The notes below the pieces were generated by a model. It ran no database searches, was not told the origin of the DNA, and saw only the letters and a program-made list of their open reading frames with translations. A program made the translations under genes and the position numbers. DNA of 64,000 nt from Sagittula sp. P11. GTDB lineage: Bacteria; Pseudomonadota; Alphaproteobacteria; Rhodobacterales; Rhodobacteraceae. This document shows positions 25,898-35,971 of the stretch, in pieces (within the stretch, counting starts at the first letter, position 1; each line of letters opens with the position of its first letter). The DNA lies in NCBI RefSeq assembly GCF_002814095.1, contig NZ_CP021913.1:1922001-1986000 (forward strand), given 5' to 3'.

Positions 25898-26499
25898 TGC
25901 GGAATATCATCGCCATCCTCCGGGGCCTCACGCCGTCGGAGGCGGAGCCCGTGACCGAGGCGCTGATTGCCGCCGGGATCACCCGCATCGAGGTGCCGCT
26001 CAATTCGCCGGAGCCGTTCGACAGCATCGCGCGCATGGTCCGCTGTGCAGGGGATCGCGCGCTGATCGGCGCGGGCACCGTTCTGGACCCGGCCGATGTG
26101 CTGCGGCTGAAGGACATCGGCGCGGGCATGGTCGTGTCGCCGGACTGCAACCCGCGCGTGATCGTGGCGACCAAGCAGGCGGGCATGGCCTCCTATCCCG
26201 GTGTGTTCACCGCGACAGAGGCCTTCACCGCCCTGCGCAACGGGGCCGACGGGCTGAAGTTCTTCCCCGCGTCCAAGCTTGGCCCTGACGGGTTGTCTGC
26301 ATTGAAGGCCGTGCTGCCTGCGGGGACCGAGACGTTTGCCGTGGGCGGCGTCGGGCCGGACGACTTCGCCGACTGGCACGCTGCGGGCGTGTCCGGCTTC
26401 GGCATCGGATCGCAGCTTTTCAAACCGGGCCGGACCGCCGAGGACATCGGGAAGCGCGGGGCAGAGATCGTCGCCGCCTTCGACGCCGTCTTCCTCTAA
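25897..26499 (+). CDS. dgoA: 2-dehydro-3-deoxy-6-phosphogalactonate aldolase
   Basis: This enzyme splits 2-dehydro-3-deoxy-6-phosphogalactonate into pyruvate and glyceraldehyde 3-phosphate. The 200-residue class I aldolase of the KDPG family has the general-acid E in RIEVPLNSP, a Schiff-base lysine in [10 protein letters not shown] and the phosphate loop GGVGPDD. It is translationally coupled to dgoK by an ATGA overlap. The pair handles the last two steps of galactonate catabolism. Confidence 0.95.
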   Translation: MRNIIAILRGLTPSEAEPVTEALIAAGITRIEVPLNSPEPFDSIARMVRCAGDRALIGAGTVLDPADVLRLKDIGAGMVVSPDCNPRVIVATKQAGMASYPGVFTATEAFTALRNGADGLKFFPASKLGPDGLSALKAVLPAGTETFAVGGVGPDDFADWHAAGVSGFGIGSQLFKPGRTAEDIGKRGAEIVAAFDAVFL

Positions 26500-26748
26500 A
26501 CCCCGCAGAACGTTCCAAAAATTCCCGTTGACAACGAAACGTTACTGAATAACATTGCGGCTACGCGATGAGATAACATGCGCATCGAGGTTGGAACGGC
26601 TCCGATCATCTTCTCGCAGTCCAATGCGTCCAAGGTGGGGCAGGACTGCGGAATGATTGCGTTTCATGAATCCGTTACGAGGGTGTCACACTGCCGAGAC
26701 CTCGCGGCCCTATCGGCAGGCTGTAGAATGCCAACTGGGAGCAACCCG
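26500..26748. other. 249-nt leader between dgoA and alkaline phosphatase gene
   Basis: No gene is supported. A possible sigma-70 promoter is TTGACA at 26528-26533 with TAACAT at 26550-26555 (16-nt spacer). A Pho-box-like triple repeat lies at 26661-26689. An open frame from 26578 runs in phase into the phosphatase but adds a non-conserved N terminus in front of its signal peptide, so it is not taken as coding. Confidence 0.45.
26661..26689 (+). promoter_or_regulatory. Pho-box-like direct repeats before alkaline phosphatase
   Basis: Three 7-bp units spaced by 4 bases (11-bp period) are visible: GTTTCAT, CCGTTAC and GTGTCAC. The PhoB consensus is CTGTCAT repeats with 11-bp period. The match is imperfect but position (60 nt before the ATG) and the downstream gene support PhoB control under phosphate starvation. 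Confidence 0.5.
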
Positions 26749-28254
26749 ATGAAAAAGACCCTCGTGTCGATGGCCGCCATTCTGGCCGCCACCTCCGCAT
26801 TTGCCGAAAGCCATGCCATGGACCTGCCGCAGGCCGGTTCCGACTGGTACACCGCCGGTCAGTCGCACATCGAAGCGATGCTGGCCCGCCAGCCCAACAC
26901 CGGCCGCGCCAAGAACGTCATCGTCTTTGTCGCAGACGGCAACGGTGTCGGCACCAACTACGCCGTGCGCCTGTTCGACGGCCAGCAAAAGGGCATGCTG
27001 GGCGAAGAGAACGTCCTCCCCTACGAGACGCCAGAGTGGTACTCGGCGCTGGTCAAGACCTACAACATCAACGCCCAGACCCCGGACTCCGCACCGACCG
27101 CGGGCGCGCTGAACACCGGCGTCAAGCAGCGCTTCAACCTCATCAACCTCGGTGAGAACGCGATCCACGACGATTGCACCACCGAGGAAGGCAACCGCCT
27201 GACCACCTTTGCCGAGATCGTCTCGGGCATGGACAAGTCGGTCGGCATCGTCTCGACCGCGCGTATCACCCACGCCACCCCGGCGGCCGTCTACGCCAAG
27301 ACCGCCAACCGCAACTGGGAAGGCGAGATCGAGGGCGACTGTGCAGGTTCCAAGGACATCGCGACCCAGCTGATCGACCAGATGGAAGCGGGCGTGATCG
27401 ACATGGCCATGGGCGGCGGCGGCCGCTTCTTCCTGCCGGAAGGCGAGACCAACGGTCAGTCCAAGGGCCGCCGCACCGATGGCGTGAACCTGATCGACCG
27501 GGCCACCGGCCTGGGCGCGCAGTTCGCCGAGGACACCGCCGGCTTCGAGGCGCTGACCATGGATGCGCCGATCCTCGCGCTGTTCAACGACAGCCACATG
27601 GAATACGAGGCCGACCGCGCCGACGAGGACGAACCCTCGCTGGCCGACATGACCCGCAAGTCCATCGAGTTCCTGTCGCAGAACGAGAACGGCTATTACC
27701 TCGAGGTCGAGGCGGGCCGCGTCGACCACGCGAACCATGACGGCAACGCCTACCGCACCCTGTCCGACGGCGTTGCTTTTGCCGAGGCCGTGGCGCTGGC
27801 CGACGAGATGACCGATGACGCCGACACGCTGATCATCGTCACCGCCGACCACGAACACGCCATCGCGTTCAACGGCTACTGCGGCCGCGGCTCCGACATC
27901 CTCGGCCTGTGCATGGGCGTGTCGAAGGAAGGCGAGGCCAACGACGGCACCCCGCTGACCGCCGCCGACGGCAAGCCCTACACCGTGCTGGGCTACCTGA
28001 ACGGCGCCGGTTCCGTGCTGAAGGAACCGACCGACGGCAGCAACGACTGGACCGGCTCGCGCGGCGATCTGACCCAGGAAGAGGCCACCGACATCGACTA
28101 CGTCCAGCAGGCACTGATCCCCATGTCCTCGGAAACCCATTCGGGCGAGGACGTGTCGGTCTATGCCAAGGGCCCGTGGTCGCATCTGCTCGACTCCACC
28201 ATCGAGCAGAACGTGATCTTCCACGTGATGAAGCACGCGGTGGACGCAGAATAA
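26749..28254 (+). CDS. Alkaline phosphatase (PhoA family), exported
   Basis: The 501-residue periplasmic enzyme hydrolyses phosphate monoesters. The signal peptide is residues 1-19 (MKKTLVSMAAILAATSAFA). VADGNG (~62-67) supplies the first metal aspartate, and DSAPTA (113-118) holds the nucleophilic Ser114. Later metal ligands are in VDHANHDGN and TADHEHAIAF. ATG 26749 follows GGGAG; upstream in-frame ATGs lack the signal. It is monocistronic and followed by a strong hairpin at 28275. The length and HEHA block place it with the larger marine PhoA-type enzymes. Confidence 0.93.
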   Translation: MKKTLVSMAAILAATSAFAESHAMDLPQAGSDWYTAGQSHIEAMLARQPNTGRAKNVIVFVADGNGVGTNYAVRLFDGQQKGMLGEENVLPYETPEWYSALVKTYNINAQTPDSAPTAGALNTGVKQRFNLINLGENAIHDDCTTEEGNRLTTFAEIVSGMDKSVGIVSTARITHATPAAVYAKTANRNWEGEIEGDCAGSKDIATQLIDQMEAGVIDMAMGGGGRFFLPEGETNGQSKGRRTDGVNLIDRATGLGAQFAEDTAGFEALTMDAPILALFNDSHMEYEADRADEDEPSLADMTRKSIEFLSQNENGYYLEVEAGRVDHANHDGNAYRTLSDGVAFAEAVALADEMTDDADTLIIVTADHEHAIAFNGYCGRGSDILGLCMGVSKEGEANDGTPLTAADGKPYTVLGYLNGAGSVLKEPTDGSNDWTGSRGDLTQEEATDIDYVQQALIPMSSETHSGEDVSVYAKGPWSHLLDSTIEQNVIFHVMKHAVDAE

Positions 28255-28274
28255 ACGGCCGCGCAGGCTGAGAG

Positions 28275-28306
28275 GGGCCGCCCTGTTCCGGGGCGGCCCT
28301 GTTCGT
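28275..28306 (+). terminator. Rho-independent-like terminator after alkaline phosphatase
   Basis: A 9-bp perfect stem GGGCCGCCC / GGGCGGCCC with loop TGTTCCG is followed by TGTTCGT. The U-tract is short, but the hairpin is strong and lies 20 nt after the stop. Confidence 0.65.
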
Positions 28307-28357
28307 CCGACATGACATGTGGGACACGTTAGACAGACCAGACCAAGGAGACGGACC

Positions 28358-28786
28358 ATGGACCGCCGCACCGCCCTGACAACCGTTCTCGCCGCGCCTT
28401 TCCTTCTGCCGACACTCGCGCGGGCCGCCGACGGACCTGCCAAGATCCGCGAACTCTACGAGAAGAACGGCGATTTCTCCTCGTTCGCACAGGACGCCTC
28501 CGGCAGCCGCATCCTGTTCGAAGGGTTCATGGCCCCGCCGCTGAAGGCGGAGTCGCGCTTTTTCGTGCTGACGAAACGCCCGATGGCCGTCTGCCCCTTT
28601 TGCGAGACGGAGGCAGAGTGGCCCGACGACATCCTCGCGATCTACACGAAGCGGATCGTCGACGTCGAACCCTTCAACGTGAAGCTTGCCGTGCGCGGCG
28701 ACCTGACCCTCGGTGCTTACAAGGACCCCGACACCGGCTTCCTGAGCATGGCCCGACTGACGAACGCCACATACGAGCGCGCCTGA
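28358..28786 (+). CDS. Exported CxxC protein, first gene of metal-trafficking-like ABC operon
   Basis: The 142-residue protein has an N-terminal signal with a twin arginine (MDRRTALTTVLAAPFLLPTLARA). The mature domain contains AVCPFCETEAEWPDDILAIY, where the CPFC pair is the likely metal or redox site. The pattern (FEGFMAPPLKAESRFFVLT, C-x2-C, then VDVEPFNVKLAVRGDLTLG) recalls DUF3299-like periplasmic OB-fold proteins. AAGGAG precedes ATG 28358. The next gene starts one base after its stop, and the four genes 28358-31221 form one operon. A role in delivering or receiving a metal ion is inferred. Confidence 0.7.
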   Translation: MDRRTALTTVLAAPFLLPTLARAADGPAKIRELYEKNGDFSSFAQDASGSRILFEGFMAPPLKAESRFFVLTKRPMAVCPFCETEAEWPDDILAIYTKRIVDVEPFNVKLAVRGDLTLGAYKDPDTGFLSMARLTNATYERA

Positions 28787-28787
28787 C

Positions 28788-29450
28788 ATGGGTCTCGCCC
28801 TGCACGTCCGTGACCTGACCGTCGCCTCTCGCCGGGGGCGGGTTCTGCTGACGCTCCCCGAGCTTGACCTGCCCGCGGGCGGCCTTCTGGGCGTGCGCGG
28901 GCCATCGGGCGCCGGCAAGTCGACCTTCCTGAACGCGTTGAGCGGTCTGCTCGATGCGAAGGGTCGCGTGCAATGGGGCGAAACCGACATCGCCAGCCTG
29001 TCGCCGGAGCGCCGCACGGCGTTCCGCGCCGCGCAGATGGGCATGATCTTTCAGGACTTCCTGCTGTTCGAGGAGCTGTCGGCAGAGGCCAACGCCGCCC
29101 TGACCGCACAATTCGCACCCGCCGCAAACCGCCCGGGCATCCTGAGCCGCGCAAGGGACCGTCTGTCCCGGCTGGCCGTCCCCTCTGGCGCGCGCACGGT
29201 CGAGAGCTTCTCGGGCGGGGAACGGCAGCGGGTCGCGGTCGCGCGGGCGCTGGCCTCCGATCCGCAGGTCATCCTTGCGGACGAGCCGACCGCCGCGCTC
29301 GACCGCACCGCGGCGGACCGGCTGGTGGCCGACCTCGTCAGTCTTTGCCGTGACGGCGGCAAGACGCTGGTGGTGGTCAGTCACGACCTGCACCTGCTGG
29401 ACGCGATGGACCGCGTCGTGACCATCGAAGACGGGCAGGTAACCGGATGA
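28788..29450 (+). CDS. ABC transporter ATP-binding protein (LolD/MacB type)
   Basis: The 220-residue ATPase has Walker A GPSGAGKST (38-46), Q-loop MIFQDFLLF, signature FSGGERQ, Walker B VILADEPTA and H-loop VVSHD. Length and motifs match the LolD/MacB/FtsE subfamily that works with FtsX-like permeases, which do not necessarily transport a solute across the membrane. Its stop overlaps the permease start as ATGA. It works with the 29447 permease. Confidence 0.95.
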   Translation: MGLALHVRDLTVASRRGRVLLTLPELDLPAGGLLGVRGPSGAGKSTFLNALSGLLDAKGRVQWGETDIASLSPERRTAFRAAQMGMIFQDFLLFEELSAEANAALTAQFAPAANRPGILSRARDRLSRLAVPSGARTVESFSGGERQRVAVARALASDPQVILADEPTAALDRTAADRLVADLVSLCRDGGKTLVVVSHDLHLLDAMDRVVTIEDGQVTG

Positions 29451-30760
29451 GAGACCTATGGGACAGCCTGCCGGTACTGGCGCAGGACATTACGATAGCC
29501 ATCGCACTGCTGCTGCCGCTGCTGCTGATCGGCGTACTGCTGCTGCGCGGCTTCCGCCCCTTCCCGCTGATCCGTGCCCTGCTCTGGCGGTTCCGCTGGG
29601 CGAACCTGCTGTTTGTCCTGCTGATCGCCACCTCCGTCGGCATGGGTATCGGCCTGATCGCGCAGGAACGCGGGCTGCGGGTCGGCACCGCGCGTGCAGC
29701 ATCGAAATTCGACATGGTTGTCAGCGCGCCCGGGTCCGAGCTGACGATGATGATGGCCGCCGTCTACCTGCAGGCCAGCGACGTGCCGCTTCTGGACGGC
29801 GCCGCCTACGACCTGATCGCCAACCACCCGCAGGTGAAGATCGCCGCCCCCATCGCCTTTGGCGACAGCTACGACGGCGCGCCGGTTGTCGGGACCATCG
29901 CGGACTTCGTCACCTACCTGTCGGACGGCCGGATCGAGGGCCGCCTCTTCCAGAAAAGCGGAGAGGCCGTGGTGGGTGCCGCCGCCGGGCTGAAAGTCGG
30001 CGACAGCTTCACCCCGCAACACGGGCACGGCGCCTCTGCCGACGACGAGGCGCATGAAGGGTTCGAGATCGAGGTGGTCGGACTTCTGCCCCGGACGGGT
30101 TCCCCCTGGGACCGCGCCGTGCTGATCCCGGTCGAAACCGTCTGGGAGGTGCACGGCCTTGCCAACGGCCACGCCTTCGACGAGGGGGACCGCATCGGCC
30201 CGCCCTTCGATCCGTCCCTGTTCCCCGGCACACCGGCGGTGATCGTCCGCGCCAAGGAGCTGTGGGCCAACTATGCCCTGCGCTCCGAATTCACCCGCAA
30301 GGGAGAGATGATGGCCTTCTTCCCCGGCACCGTGCTCTCCAACCTCTATCGCGTCATGGGCGACGTCCGGCAGGCCATGTCGGTCATGTCCGTGGTGACG
30401 CAGGTGCTTGTCGCGGCTTCCGTCCTGTTGGGGCTGTTCATCCTGTCGCGCCTGTTCCAACGGCAACTGGCGATGCTGCGCGCGCTCGGCGCGCCCCGCC
30501 GCTTTGTCATGGCCGTCGTCTGGGGCTATGGCGTCGCGCTGCTGATGGCAGGCACCGCCCTGGGCCTTGTCTTCGGCCTTGGCGCTGCATCGGTCCTGTC
30601 GCAGGTGGTGACGGCACGCACCGACATCCTCGTGACCGCCGCCATCGGCTGGCCCGAGATCACCCTGGCGCTGGCCTTCCTGTCGGCCACGTCCGTTTTG
30701 TCGCTCATCCCGGCGGTCATCGTTCTTGCCCGCCCAATCGTGGAGTCCCTACGCGCATGA
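29447..30760 (+). CDS. ABC transporter permease, FtsX/MacB-like
   Basis: The 437-residue permease has an N-terminal helix pair (residues ~10-75), a periplasmic MacB_PCD-like domain (~80-300) with conserved FHE-like turns, and three C-terminal helices (~315-435) typical of FtsX (LVAASVLLGLFILSRLFQRQLAMLRALGAP). The LRALG segment is the coupling helix to the ATPase. It overlaps the ATPase gene by 4 nt and the next gene by 4 nt. The system could move a metal-binding protein or an extracytoplasmic substrate; the substrate is not known. Confidence 0.9.
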   Translation: MRDLWDSLPVLAQDITIAIALLLPLLLIGVLLLRGFRPFPLIRALLWRFRWANLLFVLLIATSVGMGIGLIAQERGLRVGTARAASKFDMVVSAPGSELTMMMAAVYLQASDVPLLDGAAYDLIANHPQVKIAAPIAFGDSYDGAPVVGTIADFVTYLSDGRIEGRLFQKSGEAVVGAAAGLKVGDSFTPQHGHGASADDEAHEGFEIEVVGLLPRTGSPWDRAVLIPVETVWEVHGLANGHAFDEGDRIGPPFDPSLFPGTPAVIVRAKELWANYALRSEFTRKGEMMAFFPGTVLSNLYRVMGDVRQAMSVMSVVTQVLVAASVLLGLFILSRLFQRQLAMLRALGAPRRFVMAVVWGYGVALLMAGTALGLVFGLGAASVLSQVVTARTDILVTAAIGWPEITLALAFLSATSVLSLIPAVIVLARPIVESLRA

Positions 30761-31221
30761 AACACCTTCTGCTGGCCACCGCGCTTCTGACCACGCCGCT
30801 CGCCGCCGAGGAAACCCACCTTTTCGAGGTTGGCGGGCTTGAGGTCCTGCATCCGTGGACCAACGCGACGGCCCACGACCACGCGCTGCTTTACATGGAA
30901 CTCCACAACGAGGGCGACGCGCCGGTCGAGATTATCTCGGCCCGGACCGAGGACGGCGTGAACGGTCAGCTTGTGGGCTTCCGCATGGCGGATGGTACCA
31001 TGGTGGCGGACCCACTGCCCCCGATCCCGGTCGCCCCCGGTACAGAGCTGGCGCTTGAACCGGACGTGATCGCGATTTCCTTCGACGGACTCCCCGCCCC
31101 GCTGGAAGAGGGGGATCACCTGGAGATAATCCTCGAGACCTCTGCCGGAGAGCTGGAGGTCGAGGTCGCCGTGGAGGCCGCCGACGCCCGCCAGCACAGC
31201 CACGCCGGTCACAGCCACTGA
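30757..31221 (+). CDS. PCuAC-like exported protein with histidine-rich tail
   Basis: The 154-residue protein begins MKHLLLATALLTTPLAAEE, a signal peptide. The mature domain resembles the PCuAC copper-chaperone fold (LEVLHPWTNATAHDHALLYM, LHNEGDAPVEI, GTELALEPDVIAISF) but lacks the usual H-M metal ligands. It ends in a metal-binding tail, RQHSHAGHSH. It is the last gene of the ABC operon. This looks like a periplasmic donor or acceptor for copper or zinc. Confidence 0.7.
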   Translation: MKHLLLATALLTTPLAAEETHLFEVGGLEVLHPWTNATAHDHALLYMELHNEGDAPVEIISARTEDGVNGQLVGFRMADGTMVADPLPPIPVAPGTELALEPDVIAISFDGLPAPLEEGDHLEIILETSAGELEVEVAVEAADARQHSHAGHSH

Positions 31222-31261
31222 GCCCGGCCGCTGCCGCATTTGACGGACGACGGACCGCTCA

Positions 31262-31279
31262 CGTACACCAGTCGTACAC
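31262..31279 (+). promoter_or_regulatory. CGTACAC direct repeat before GntR gene (possible operator)
   Basis: CGTACAC occurs at 31262-31268 and again at 31273-31279 (11-bp period, 4-base spacer CAGT). GTAC in both halves also gives GTAC-N7-GTAC dyad symmetry. It sits 18 nt before the GntR ATG and could be its autoregulatory site. Confidence 0.4.
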
Positions 31280-31296
31280 ATCCGGGGAGGACAGCG

Positions 31297-31992
31297 ATGA
31301 CCGTCAGCAGAAAGACCGCGTGTCTTGAAGATCTCCGGATGCGGATCCTGAAGCTGGAGCTCGCGCCCGGTGCCGAACTGGACGAGACCCAGGTGGCCAC
31401 CGCCTACGGGCTGTCACGGACGCCGCTGCGCGAGGTCTTCCAGGTGCTTGGCGGAGAGGGCTACCTACGGCTTGAACACAACCGGGGCGCCCGTGTCGCC
31501 GCCATGGACCTTGCCGCGTTGCGCTGTCTTCTCCAGACCGGGCCGCTGCTGCTGGCGACGATGGCCCGGCAGGCCGCCGAGCACCGGGGCGAAGCCGCGC
31601 TACCGCCGCTGCGCGACGCACAGGCGGGCTTTGCCGCAGCGACGGAAGAAGGAGACGCAGCTGCCGCCGCCCTGTTCAACCACAGCTTTCACACGCAGGT
31701 CGCCTGCATGGCGTCGAACCCCTACCTGATGCCGGCGCTGCGGCGCCTTCTGATCGACCACACGCGCCTGACGCAGGGCTTCTTCCAGCCGGTCAAGAAG
31801 AAGGAGAAGAAGCAGCTCAGGAAGGTGTCGCAGCACCACGCCACCCTGACCGACGCCATCACGGCGCAGGACGCGGAGGCCGCCGTCTCGACCACGCTCC
31901 AGAACTGGGACCTGTTCCGGGAACGGATCGAGAAGCTGATGACCCCCGAGGCCCTGCCGATCTCGGTGGAGGCCGCCGCGGCGACGGCCTGA
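31297..31992 (+). CDS. GntR family transcriptional regulator (FadR/FCD type)
   Basis: The 231-residue regulator has an N-terminal winged helix (LRMRILKLELAPGAELDETQ, TAYGLSRTPLREVFQVL, GYLRLEHNRGARVAAMD) followed by an all-helical FCD effector domain with metal/ligand histidines (FNHSFHTQV, SQHHATLTDAI). Targets are probably neighbouring transport or catabolic genes. GGGGAGGACAGCG is the ribosome binding site. Its stop is 2 nt from the convergent Cu-ATPase stop. Confidence 0.9.
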   Translation: MTVSRKTACLEDLRMRILKLELAPGAELDETQVATAYGLSRTPLREVFQVLGGEGYLRLEHNRGARVAAMDLAALRCLLQTGPLLLATMARQAAEHRGEAALPPLRDAQAGFAAATEEGDAAAAALFNHSFHTQVACMASNPYLMPALRRLLIDHTRLTQGFFQPVKKKEKKQLRKVSQHHATLTDAITAQDAEAAVSTTLQNWDLFRERIEKLMTPEALPISVEAAAATA

Positions 31993-31994
31993 CG

Positions 31995-34475
31995 TTACTC
32001 TGCCGCGCTCACCGCCGTTGGCATGTCCGGCTGGCCGGCCGCGCTGGTCCGGTCCATAGCCGAAATACCTGTCCCCAACCCGCGCAACCTCAGGGCGTTC
32101 GTCAGGACGAACACCGACGACAGCGCCATCGCCCCCGCAGCCAGCATCGGTGACAGCATCAGCCCGGTCAGCGGATAGAACACACCTGCAGCGACCGGGA
32201 TCAGCACGACGTTGTACCCGAAGGCCCAGAAAAGGTTCTGGCGGATGTTGCGCATGACACGGCGGCTGACGTGGTGCGCGGTGACGACGCCGGACACCCG
32301 GCCCGAGGCCATGACCACATCGGCGCTCTCGATGGCGACATCCGTGCCGGTGCCGATGGCCAGACCGACCTCTGCCGCGGCGAGCGCCGGGGCGTCGTTG
32401 ATGCCGTCGCCGACAAAGGCCACCTCGCCGAACCGCTGTTGCAGGTCGCGCAGCGCGTCCAGCTTGCCCTCCGGCAGGACCTCCGCAGTGACATGTGCGA
32501 TGCCGAGGTCGCGCGCGATGGCCTCTGCCACAGGACGGGCATCGCCCGAGATCAGCGCGACCTCCAGCCCTTCCGCCCTCAGCGCGGCAACGGCGGCGCG
32601 GGCGTCGGGTTTCAGCCGGTCAGCCACGCCGAAGACGGCGGCGATCTGTCCGTCGACCGCGACAAGCACCGGGGTCTCTGCCGCCTGCGCCGTCCGGTCG
32701 AGCGCGTCGGCAACCGCGGTCGTGTCGATCCCGCGCGCCGCCATGAGGCGCGGGGCACCGACGAGGATCGCGCGTCCGTCCACCACCGCCTCTAGCCCCT
32801 GTCCCGGGAGCGCGGTCACGTCCTCGGGCTGCGGCGCATCCGGCGCGGCGCGCATCAGGGCCTGTGCGATGGGATGCTCGGACCCCTGCTCTGCCGAGGC
32901 GGCGAGACGCAGCACCTCATCGGCGTCAAAGCCGGGCGCAGCCGAGGCGTGGCTCAGCTCGGGGCGGCCTTCGGTCAGCGTGCCGGTCTTGTCGAAAGCC
33001 ACCAGGTTCACCGTGTCGAGCCGCTGCAGCGCGTCGCCCTTGCGGAAGAGCACACCCAGTTCGGCCGCGCGGCCGGTGCCGACCATGATCGAGACGGGCG
33101 TCGCCAGCCCCATGGCGCAGGGGCAGGCGATGATGAGGACGGACACGCCCGCGACCAGCGCGAAGGTCAGGCCCGGACCGAACACCAGCCAGGTCAGCGT
33201 CGTCAGCGCGGCAAGCACCAGAACCGCGGGCACGAACCACAGCACGACCTTGTCCGCCAGCGCCTGGATGGGCAGCTTGGCGCCCTGCGCCTCTTCGACC
33301 AGCGCGACGATGCGGGACAGGACGGTGTCCTTGCCGACGGCCTCTGCCCGGTAGCGCAGCGTGCCGTTGCCGTTCACAGTACCGCCGGTCACAACCGTAC
33401 CTTCGGCCTTTTCCACCGGGGCGGGTTCGCCGGTCAGCATGGATTCATCGACGAAGGACCGCCCCGTCAGGACAACCCCGTCCACGGCAATGCGTTCGCC
33501 GGGGCGGACAAGCAGCGTGTCGCCCTTCTGGATCTCTTCGATTGCGGTCTCGGTCATCGTGCCGTCGCGGTCGACCATGGCCGTCGCGGGCCGCAGGCCG
33601 ACGAGATGGCGGATGGCAGCGCCGGTCCGGCCCTTGGCGCGCGCCTCGAGGAAACGGCCCAGCAGGATCAGCGTGACGATGACGGCGGCGGCCTCGAAAT
33701 AGACGGCGCGCGCGGTGTCCGGCAGCAGCCCCGGCGCCAGAAGCGCGACCGTCGAATAGACCCAGGCCGCCAGCGTCCCGAGCGCGACAAGCGTGTTCAT
33801 GTCCGGCGCGCCCTTCATCAAAAGCGGCAGGCCGATGCGATAGAACCTTCGTCCCGGCCCGATCAGGACAGCGGTGGTCAGCAGGAACTGGATCGTCCAC
33901 CACGTCGTCTGGCCCAGCGTCATGGTCAGCCAATGATGGAACGGCGGGAACAGGTGTCCCCCCATCTCGCCAATGAACACCGGCAGGGTGAGCAGAGCGG
34001 CGAGGATCAGATCGCGCTTCAACCGCGCCTGCTCGACCTGCTGGCGGTCTTCGGTCGCTTCCGCATCCTGCAGGGGCTTTGCCGGGTAGCCGGCCTCCGT
34101 CACGACTTTTGCCAGCGAGGGCGCATCGGTGGACCCGGACAGGCTCACGACCTCGGCGGTTTCGGTGGCAAGGTTCACGGAGGCACGCAGCACGCCCGGC
34201 TGACCGGCCAGCGCCTTTTCGACGCGCGCGGCGCAGGAGGCGCAGGACATGCCGTCGATGGCAAGGCGCGTGTGGCTCTCGGCAGCCGGATAACCCGCCG
34301 CCTTCAGCGCCGCCTGCAACGTGGCGGCCCCGGCACTGCCGCTGACCTGCGCCGTCTTGTTCGCAAGGTTGACGGAGGCGCTGTCCACGCCTTCCGCACC
34401 CGCAAGGGCACGTTCGGCGCGCCCGGCGCAGCCGCCGCAGTTGAGTTTCGTGACTTCGAATCGCAAATCGGTCAT
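31995..34475 (-). CDS. copA: Cu+ exporting P1B-type ATPase
   Basis: The 826-residue enzyme pumps Cu+ (or Ag+) out of the cytoplasm. Two N-terminal heavy-metal domains carry CGGC (C13, C16) and MSCASC (C78, C81). The membrane part has the [15 protein letters not shown] motif, the phosphorylation site [11 protein letters not shown] motif SEHPIAQAL and [13 protein letters not shown] 34475 lies 9 nt after AGGAGG; a GTG at 34484 in frame is too close. A CueR/HmrR-type promoter lies immediately upstream. Confidence 0.95.
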   Translation of the reverse strand: MTDLRFEVTKLNCGGCAGRAERALAGAEGVDSASVNLANKTAQVSGSAGAATLQAALKAAGYPAAESHTRLAIDGMSCASCAARVEKALAGQPGVLRASVNLATETAEVVSLSGSTDAPSLAKVVTEAGYPAKPLQDAEATEDRQQVEQARLKRDLILAALLTLPVFIGEMGGHLFPPFHHWLTMTLGQTTWWTIQFLLTTAVLIGPGRRFYRIGLPLLMKGAPDMNTLVALGTLAAWVYSTVALLAPGLLPDTARAVYFEAAAVIVTLILLGRFLEARAKGRTGAAIRHLVGLRPATAMVDRDGTMTETAIEEIQKGDTLLVRPGERIAVDGVVLTGRSFVDESMLTGEPAPVEKAEGTVVTGGTVNGNGTLRYRAEAVGKDTVLSRIVALVEEAQGAKLPIQALADKVVLWFVPAVLVLAALTTLTWLVFGPGLTFALVAGVSVLIIACPCAMGLATPVSIMVGTGRAAELGVLFRKGDALQRLDTVNLVAFDKTGTLTEGRPELSHASAAPGFDADEVLRLAASAEQGSEHPIAQALMRAAPDAPQPEDVTALPGQGLEAVVDGRAILVGAPRLMAARGIDTTAVADALDRTAQAAETPVLVAVDGQIAAVFGVADRLKPDARAAVAALRAEGLEVALISGDARPVAEAIARDLGIAHVTAEVLPEGKLDALRDLQQRFGEVAFVGDGINDAPALAAAEVGLAIGTGTDVAIESADVVMASGRVSGVVTAHHVSRRVMRNIRQNLFWAFGYNVVLIPVAAGVFYPLTGLMLSPMLAAGAMALSSVFVLTNALRLRGLGTGISAMDRTSAAGQPDMPTAVSAAE

Positions 34476-34497
34476 GGGTCTCACCCTCCTGACCGGT

Positions 34498-34528
34498 CAC
34501 ATAAGGGTTCCAGTCAGGGGAGGGTCAA
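34498..34528 (-). promoter_or_regulatory. CueR/HmrR-type copper-responsive promoter
   Basis: Read on the minus strand, the -35 element is TTGACC (34528-34523) and the -10 region is TTATGT (34504-34499), 18 nt apart. The spacer contains the interrupted dyad CTCCCCTGACTGGAACCC. Both the overlong spacer and the CCCC-TG-CTGGAA pattern match MerR-family CueR promoters of copA. Confidence 0.75.
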
Positions 34529-34564
34529 TACCCTCTCGTCACCTTCCCCCGATCACGCCCGATT

Positions 34565-35749
<1,185 letters not shown>

Positions 35750-35912
35750 GATAGGCGTCCTTCGGATAACAAGCGGCCTGTATACAGGATTCGGGCGGAA
35801 TTTCCATGGCCTTTGGCGCAACTGCGTCCGGCCCCGCCCCGATCCATGCAGACCTGTGGTGCGCTTCGCGGATTACAACCGTCGGCGGCACCTGACCCGC
35901 AGGTCATTGCCG

Positions 35913-35951
35913 GAAAAAAGGAAAGGGCCGGGCGTCCTGTCCCGGCCCTTC
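35913..35951 (-). terminator. Rho-independent terminator after amidotransferase gene
   Basis: On the minus strand a perfect GGGCCGGG / CCCGGCCC-type stem (35924-35949 region) is followed by TTTCCTTTTTTCC. It lies just after the 35972 stop. Confidence 0.85.
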
Positions 35952-35971
35952 TTGACCCCATCACGCCAATG

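Noticed and set aside
26578-26748. N-terminal extension of alkaline phosphatase
   Set aside because: It would precede a perfect signal peptide and overlaps the Pho-box-like region; no conservation expected.
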